Below the pieces are notes generated by a model, which worked only from the letters and a program-made list of their open reading frames with translations, did no database searches and was not told the origin of the DNA. Both the position numbers and the translations under genes were made by a program. A DNA stretch of 64,000 nucleotides, from assembly GCF_019733395.1 (NCBI RefSeq), contig NZ_JAIHOO010000001.1:806001-870000 (forward strand). The letters run 5' to 3'. This DNA is from Lysobacter sp. BMK333-48F3. GTDB lineage: Bacteria; Pseudomonadota; Gammaproteobacteria; Xanthomonadales; Xanthomonadaceae. Positions 58,031 through 64,000 of the stretch are shown here, in pieces (within the stretch, counting starts at the first letter, position 1; each line of letters opens with the position of its first letter).

Positions 58031-60225
58031 CGCTGCGGCTCCGTCGCCGGCGCGGCGCCGCTGTCGGCGGCGGGCTCGGCCGGCGCTTCGGCGGCCGGCG
58101 CGGGATCGGTTGCGGACTCGGCTTCGGCGTCGCCGCCCTCGCCCGCCGCGCTCGGCTGCGGCGCCAGCAGGCCCGGCAACGCCGGCCGCGCCAGCGCCTG
58201 CGGCGCGCGACCGGGTTGCGCGGCCACCCGCGCATTGGCCTGCGCGACCGCCGCCGCCCAGGCGCCATTGACCGCCACCGGCATCACCGCCGGCTCGGCC
58301 GCGGCCACGGTGGCCGCCTTGACCGAGACGTCGGCGAAGCTGGGCACCGCCGGCGCGTCCTTGGACGGCTCGGTCTCCGGCATCTTGCCCAGCAGCCAGG
58401 CGTCGAAGATCTTGCGCGCGATCGGCGCCGCGGTGCTGCCGCCGTAGCCGCCGTGCTCGACCACCACCGCGACCGCGATGGTCGGGTTCTCGGCCGGCGC
58501 GTAGCCGACGAACAGCGCCTGGTGGCGCAGGTGATAGGGCAGCGAATGCGGGTTCATGCTGACGTTGCCCTTGCGGCTGACCTTCTGCGCGGTGCCGGTC
58601 TTGCCGGCCATGCGGTAGGGCGCGCCGCGGGCCATGATCCGCGCGGTGCCGCGGCCGCCGTGGATGGTCGACTCCATGCCCTCGCGCACCGCGCGCAGGT
58701 GCTGCGGGTGGTCGGTGATCAGGCTCGGCGGCTTGACCACGTTCGGCACCCACGGCTGCTCATAGCCGGTGCGGATCTCGCGCACCAGGTGCAGCTGCTG
58801 CAGATGCCCGCCGTTGGCGATCGCCGCGGTGCCGCGCGCCAGCTGCAGCGCGGTCACCACCCAATAGCCCTGGCCGATGCCGGCGATGACGGTTTCGCCC
58901 GGGTACCAGCCTTCCTTCTTGTTGCGCTTGGCCTTCCACTCCGGCGACGGCAGGATGCCGGTGTTTTCGCCGGCCAGGTCGATGCCGGTCTGCTGGCCGA
59001 AGCCGTAGCGCAGCATGTACTGGTCGAAGCGGGCGATGCCCATCTCCAGCGCCAGCTTGTAGTAGTAGGTGTTGACCGACTGAGCGATCGACTCGCGCAG
59101 GTCGACCCAGCCGTGGCCGCCGCCGTGCGAGTCGCGGTAGCCGCGCTTCTGCCCGGGGATGTGGAACTCGCCGGTCGACAGGGTGCGGTCCTCGGCCCGG
59201 CGCAGGCCGCTGTCGAGGCCGGCCAGGGCCACGAACGGCTTCATGGTCGAGCCCGGCGGGCCGCCGCCGAGCACGTTGCGGTTGAACTGCGGCCGCGAGG
59301 GGGCTTCGTTGAGGCGCTTGTAGTCGGCGCTGGAAATGCCGTTGACGAACAGGTTGGTGTCGTAGCTGGGCAGGCTGACCATGCCCAGCACTTCGCCGGT
59401 GCGCGGGTCGACCGCGACCGCCGAGCCGTCCATTTCGCCGAACGCGGCCACCATCGCGCGCTGCAGGTCCATGTCGATGCTCAGGCGCAGATCGGCGCCG
59501 GGCTTGGCCGGGACGTGGCCGACCTGGCGGATCGGCCGGCCGTCGACGTTGGTCTCGATCTGCTCGTAGCCGATCTGGCCGCGCAGCTGCGATTCGTAAT
59601 AGCGCTCCAGGCCGGTCTTGCCGGTGTGGGTCAGCACCCCGGCGTTGGCGCCCATCGACTCCTGGTCCTTGGTGTCGACCCGGCCGACGTAGCCGATCAC
59701 GTGCGCGAACAGGTCGCCGTAGGGATAACGGCGGTTGAGATAGGACACCAGCTCGACGCCGGGAAAGCGCCAGCGGTCGACCGCGAACGCGGCGACTTCT
59801 TCGTCGCTGACCCGCATCTTCAGCACGATCGGCTTGAAGCCGCGGGTGGCCTTGCGCTCGTTCTGGTAGCGCTTGACGTCCTCCGGCGACAGGTTCACCA
59901 CCGAGGCCAGCTGCGGCAGCCACTTGTCGCTGTCGCCGGCCTCCATCGGGGTGACTTCGAGCCGGAACGCGGGCACGTTGTCGGCCAGGATCCGGCCCTG
60001 GCGGTCGTAGATCAGCCCACGCCCGGGCACCACCGGGCGCAGCTTGACCCGGTTGGCCTCCGAGCGCATCGCGTAGTCGGCGTGCTGCCAGACCTGCAGG
60101 CGGAAGTACCAGAAGCCCAGGCCGATCACGCCCAGCAGGACGAAGCCGAAGGCGATCGCGGCGCGGGCGCGGAACTGGTCGGCCTCGGCCGCGTTGTTTT
60201 TCAGCACCCGTCGGCGCGGCCGCAT
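58027..60225 (-). CDS. mrdA: penicillin-binding protein 2
   Basis: 732 residues. One membrane helix near residues 22-42, a PBP dimer/pedestal domain (about 60-240), and a transpeptidase domain with SxxK in GSTMKPF, SxN in SVNTYY and KTGT in MAGKTGTAQK. The C-terminal 100 residues are an Ala/Pro/Glu-rich, low-complexity extension not found in E. coli PBP2. It cross-links peptidoglycan in the elongasome with RodA. The start lies two bases from the mreD stop. Confidence 0.95.
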   Translation of the reverse strand: MRPRRRVLKNNAAEADQFRARAAIAFGFVLLGVIGLGFWYFRLQVWQHADYAMRSEANRVKLRPVVPGRGLIYDRQGRILADNVPAFRLEVTPMEAGDSDKWLPQLASVVNLSPEDVKRYQNERKATRGFKPIVLKMRVSDEEVAAFAVDRWRFPGVELVSYLNRRYPYGDLFAHVIGYVGRVDTKDQESMGANAGVLTHTGKTGLERYYESQLRGQIGYEQIETNVDGRPIRQVGHVPAKPGADLRLSIDMDLQRAMVAAFGEMDGSAVAVDPRTGEVLGMVSLPSYDTNLFVNGISSADYKRLNEAPSRPQFNRNVLGGGPPGSTMKPFVALAGLDSGLRRAEDRTLSTGEFHIPGQKRGYRDSHGGGHGWVDLRESIAQSVNTYYYKLALEMGIARFDQYMLRYGFGQQTGIDLAGENTGILPSPEWKAKRNKKEGWYPGETVIAGIGQGYWVVTALQLARGTAAIANGGHLQQLHLVREIRTGYEQPWVPNVVKPPSLITDHPQHLRAVREGMESTIHGGRGTARIMARGAPYRMAGKTGTAQKVSRKGNVSMNPHSLPYHLRHQALFVGYAPAENPTIAVAVVVEHGGYGGSTAAPIARKIFDAWLLGKMPETEPSKDAPAVPSFADVSVKAATVAAAEPAVMPVAVNGAWAAAVAQANARVAAQPGRAPQALARPALPGLLAPQPSAAGEGGDAEAESATDPAPAAEAPAEPAADSGAAPATEPQR

Positions 60226-60226
60226 C

Positions 60227-60712
60227 TCAGCGCCTCCGCCAGCTGCCCAGGCGCAGCGCGTCCAGCAGCAGGAAGATCGGCGGCCACAGCAGCATGCCGG
60301 CCACCGGCGCCAGCCAGAACGCCGCCGGCAGGGTCGGCTCGCGCAGCACGGTGTGGATGGCGAACACGACGATGCGGTCGTTGAGCATCAGCCCGCCGAT
60401 CGCCAGCGCCTGCTGCGACAAGGGGAAGAAGCGCAGGCGGGCGCGGAAGCGCTGCAGGATGAAGGCCATGATGACCAGCCGCAGCGCCTGCTCGCCGAGC
60501 AGGCCGTCGGAGACCAGGTCGCCGGCCAGGCCGACCAGGAACGAGAAGCCCAGCCCGACCCGCTCGGGGTCTTCGATCACCCAGTAGGCCAGCACCAGGC
60601 CGAGCCAGAACGGCCGCAGCGGCTGCAGCAGCTGCGGCAGCGGCAACAGGCTCAGCGCGAGCGCGACGACCAGGCTGGTCGGCAGCACCCAATGGTGGCG
60701 GGCGCGGGTCAC
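60227..60712 (-). CDS. mreD: rod shape-determining protein MreD
   Basis: 161 residues from GTG 60712, overlapping the mreC stop (GTGA). Five hydrophobic helices; the conserved segment RPFWLGLVLAYWVIEDPERVGLGFSFLVGLAGDLVSDGLLG is the MreD signature region. Inner-membrane partner of MreC and the elongasome. Confidence 0.9.
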   Translation of the reverse strand: MTRARHHWVLPTSLVVALALSLLPLPQLLQPLRPFWLGLVLAYWVIEDPERVGLGFSFLVGLAGDLVSDGLLGEQALRLVIMAFILQRFRARLRFFPLSQQALAIGGLMLNDRIVVFAIHTVLREPTLPAAFWLAPVAGMLLWPPIFLLLDALRLGSWRRR

Positions 60713-61836
60713 TGCGTGCTCTCCGAAGTGATCGGCTCGGCGGGCGCGGCCGGGGTGGCCGCGGGCGATGCGGGGCGGCGCGACGGCGTAGCGCCGCGCT
60801 CGGCGGAGGATGGGTTGCGCGGCGGCGTGGCGGCCGGCGCGCGGCGGGCGGCGTTGCCAGCAGGCACCGCGACAGCGTCGGGCCGGGCCGCGGCGTTCGC
60901 GGCGGCGGCTGCGGCCTGGTTCGCGGCGGTCGCAGCGGGCGCGCCTTCGGCCATCGCCGGCTGGGTGTCGAAGGGTTCGCTCGGCGCCGGCGCGGGCGGC
61001 AGCGACAGCAGCACCAGCACTTCCCGACCGCGATCCAACTGCGCCGCCGGCTGCACTTCGCCGACCAGGAAGGCGCGGCTGTCGTCGGGCTTGAGCGCGG
61101 TGATGGTGCCGACCGGGAAGCCCGGCGGGAAGCGCCCGCCCAGTCCGGAGGTGACCAGCACGTCGCCCTCGCGCACGTCGCTGGACAGCGGCACGCTGCG
61201 CAGGGTCAGGTGGTCGCTGCGGCCTTCGCCGTACACCACCAGGCGCACGCCGTTGCGCGCCACCGCCACCGGCACCGCGTGCGAGGGGTCGGTGATCAGC
61301 AGCACACTGGCGTGCATGGCGGTGACGCCGGTGATCTGGCCGAGCAGGCCGCCGGCGTCGATCACGCTCTGGCCGACCCGGATCCGGTCGCGGCTGCCGG
61401 CGTCGAGCACCAGCCGCTGCTTGCTCGGGTCCAGGTCGATGTCCAGGATCGGCGCCAGCACCACGTCCAGGTTGCCGCGCTCGGCCGCTTCCAGCAGCCC
61501 GCGCAGGCGCTGGTTGTCGGCGGCGACCGACTGCAGCCGCGCCATCCGCGCCTGGTTGACCAGGGCCTCGTTGCGCAGGCGGCGGTTCTCTTCGGTCAGC
61601 CGGCTCAGGGTGCCGGCGTCGTCGCTGACCCGTTCGATCAGGCGTCCGGGCATGCCGGCCACCGCCCACAGCGGCGCCACCGCGGTGGCGACCTGCTTGC
61701 GCGCCTGGCTGAGCCAGCCGCCGCGATGGTCGAGCACGATCAGCACCACGGCCAACGCCAGGTACGCCAGCAGGCGCAACGTGTCGGCGACTTCGCCGCT
61801 ACGGGCTGCGGTGGGGGGACCGGCGTAGGGGGGCAT
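60709..61836 (-). CDS. mreC: rod shape-determining protein MreC
   Basis: 375 residues. One membrane helix (about 21-37), a coiled coil (about 70-110, RLTEENRRLRNEALVNQ), and two beta domains including DRIRVGQSVIDAGGLLGQI and GDVLVTSGLGGRFPPGFPVG. The last 100 residues are Ala/Pro-rich and probably unstructured, longer than in E. coli. It bridges MreB and PBP2. Separated from mreB by a GGGAATC repeat pair. Confidence 0.93.
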   Translation of the reverse strand: MPPYAGPPTAARSGEVADTLRLLAYLALAVVLIVLDHRGGWLSQARKQVATAVAPLWAVAGMPGRLIERVSDDAGTLSRLTEENRRLRNEALVNQARMARLQSVAADNQRLRGLLEAAERGNLDVVLAPILDIDLDPSKQRLVLDAGSRDRIRVGQSVIDAGGLLGQITGVTAMHASVLLITDPSHAVPVAVARNGVRLVVYGEGRSDHLTLRSVPLSSDVREGDVLVTSGLGGRFPPGFPVGTITALKPDDSRAFLVGEVQPAAQLDRGREVLVLLSLPPAPAPSEPFDTQPAMAEGAPAATAANQAAAAAANAAARPDAVAVPAGNAARRAPAATPPRNPSSAERGATPSRRPASPAATPAAPAEPITSESTQ

Positions 61837-61841
61837 TAGAG

Positions 61842-62010
61842 CCGGGAATGGAGAAAGGGGAATGGGGAATCGGAACAGCGCGACGCGGCGACCGTCGGGC
61901 GCCGCATGCGAAACCTTACTTCAACTGCAAGCCGTGCGAACGGGAACAGAACCGGTGCCGCGACGAAACCGCCTTGCGCGATTCCCGATCCCCCATTCCC
62001 TATTCCCGGC
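61842..62010. repeat. inverted pair of GGGAATC/GGGAATG heptad repeats
   Basis: GGGAATGGAGAAAGGGGAAT near 61843 faces ATTCCCGATCCCCCATTCCC ending about 62009, with about 105 bases between. Same arrangement as at 32909-33053. It lies between mreB and mreC, and the right block touches the mreB stop. Confidence 0.75.
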
Positions 62011-62011
62011 T

Positions 62012-63435
<1,424 letters not shown>

Positions 63436-64000
63436 ATGTCTGCGCTGATCTGCGGCTCGCTGGCCTACGACACCATCATGGTGTTTCCGGACCAGTTCAA
63501 GAACCACATCCTGCCGGACAAGGTTCATATCCTGAACGTCTCGTTCCTGGTCCCGCGCATGCGCCGCGAGTTCGGCGGCTGCGCCGGCAACATCGCCTAC
63601 AACCTCAAGCTGCTCGGCGGCGATCCGATCCCGATGGCCACCGTCGGCCAGGACTTCGGCCCCTACCGCGAGTGGTTCGACGAGCACCAGATCCGCCTCG
63701 ACCACGTCAAGGAGATCCCGGAGCTGTTCACGCCGCAGGCGTTCATCACCACCGACCACGACAACAACCAGATCACCGCCTTCCATCCGGGCGCGATGAT
63801 GCGTTCCTACGAGAACCACGTGCGCGACGTGCAGGGCGTGAGCTTCGGCATCGTCAGCCCCGACGGCCGCGAAGGCATGCTGCAGAACGCGGTCGAGTTC
63901 GCCGAGGCCGGCATCCCCTTCATCTTCGATCCGGGCCAGGCCATGCCGCTGTTCAACGGCGAAGAGCTGCGCGCCTTCATCGAGCAGGCCGACTACGTCA
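63436..64000 (+). CDS. PfkB family carbohydrate/adenosine kinase, N-terminal part
   Basis: The first 188 residues; the gene runs off the right edge. N-terminal strand SALICGSLAYDTIMVFPD, then the PfkB signature 1 region REFGGCAGNIAYNLKLLGG, a lid segment, and FITTDHDNNQITAFHPGAM. The pattern fits the adenosine-kinase-like PfkB proteins found widely in proteobacteria. ATP-dependent phosphorylation of a nucleoside or sugar is expected; the catalytic Asp lies beyond the window. GGGGTGAAC before ATG 63436 is a usable ribosome binding site. Confidence 0.85.
   Translation, partial: MSALICGSLAYDTIMVFPDQFKNHILPDKVHILNVSFLVPRMRREFGGCAGNIAYNLKLLGGDPIPMATVGQDFGPYREWFDEHQIRLDHVKEIPELFTPQAFITTDHDNNQITAFHPGAMMRSYENHVRDVQGVSFGIVSPDGREGMLQNAVEFAEAGIPFIFDPGQAMPLFNGEELRAFIEQADYV

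Overview
The window is high-GC DNA that looks like a chromosomal segment of a Lysobacter-type member of the Xanthomonadaceae. The evidence is the split class II ribonucleotide reductase, the family-typical intergenic palindromes (gtaggagcggcg repeats, GGGAATC repeats), the mre/mrd/lip gene order, and a type IV secretion effector carrying an XVIPCD-like C-terminus. The genus is an inference from gene content and repeats, not a database result. No rRNA, tRNA or CRISPR array was found.

Layout. 1-5 kb: the start of an O-methyltransferase divergent from a TetR regulator, an S41 peptidase, a small exported protein and a delta-60 repeat protein. 5-10 kb: an AT-richer island with one 1429-residue NACHT/STAND-like ATPase that ends in a candidate PD-(D/E)XK nuclease, probably a single-gene antiphage system. 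10-14 kb: nrdJb, a histone H1-like gene and nrdJa. 14.7-21.5 kb: a Do-family protease followed by a tight run of envelope and housekeeping genes (DUF883, holin-like, AI-2E transporter, endonuclease V, HAD, M17 aminopeptidase). 21.5-28.5 kb: a MacA/MacB-type operon bracketed by two different IS1595-family elements, each inserted in a C-run/G-run hairpin. 28.7-37.9 kb: a PH-like membrane protein, RarD and YedA exporters, GNAT, Lrp, an Ada-like methyltransferase, a roughly 0.75 kb REP array with a 238-bp inverted repeat, and the Prc protease.

37.9-63.1 kb is the classic cell-shape/lipoate block (lipA, lipB, ybeD, dacC, rlpA, mltB, rodA, mrdA, mreD, mreC, mreB). In enterobacteria the mrdA-rodA-rlpA-dacA-ybeD-lipB-lipA part is nearly contiguous. 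Here it is broken by two accessory inserts: 40.2-44.1 kb (FCP1-like phosphatase, SGNH hydrolase, a repeat/PI-PLC fusion) and 48.6-56.7 kb (agmatinase-like, LysR, PhzF, desaturase, 2H phosphoesterase, MazF-like toxin, an AT-rich HEPN-like gene and an effector/immunity pair). Long GGGAC..TTAAGC hairpins sit at four gene 3' ends inside these inserts and supply the stop codon of two genes.

The window ends in the first part of a PfkB-family kinase. The most notable content is the NACHT-nuclease gene, the metallopeptidase effector with its lipoprotein immunity gene, the hairpin-targeting insertion sequences and the stop-codon-donating repeats.
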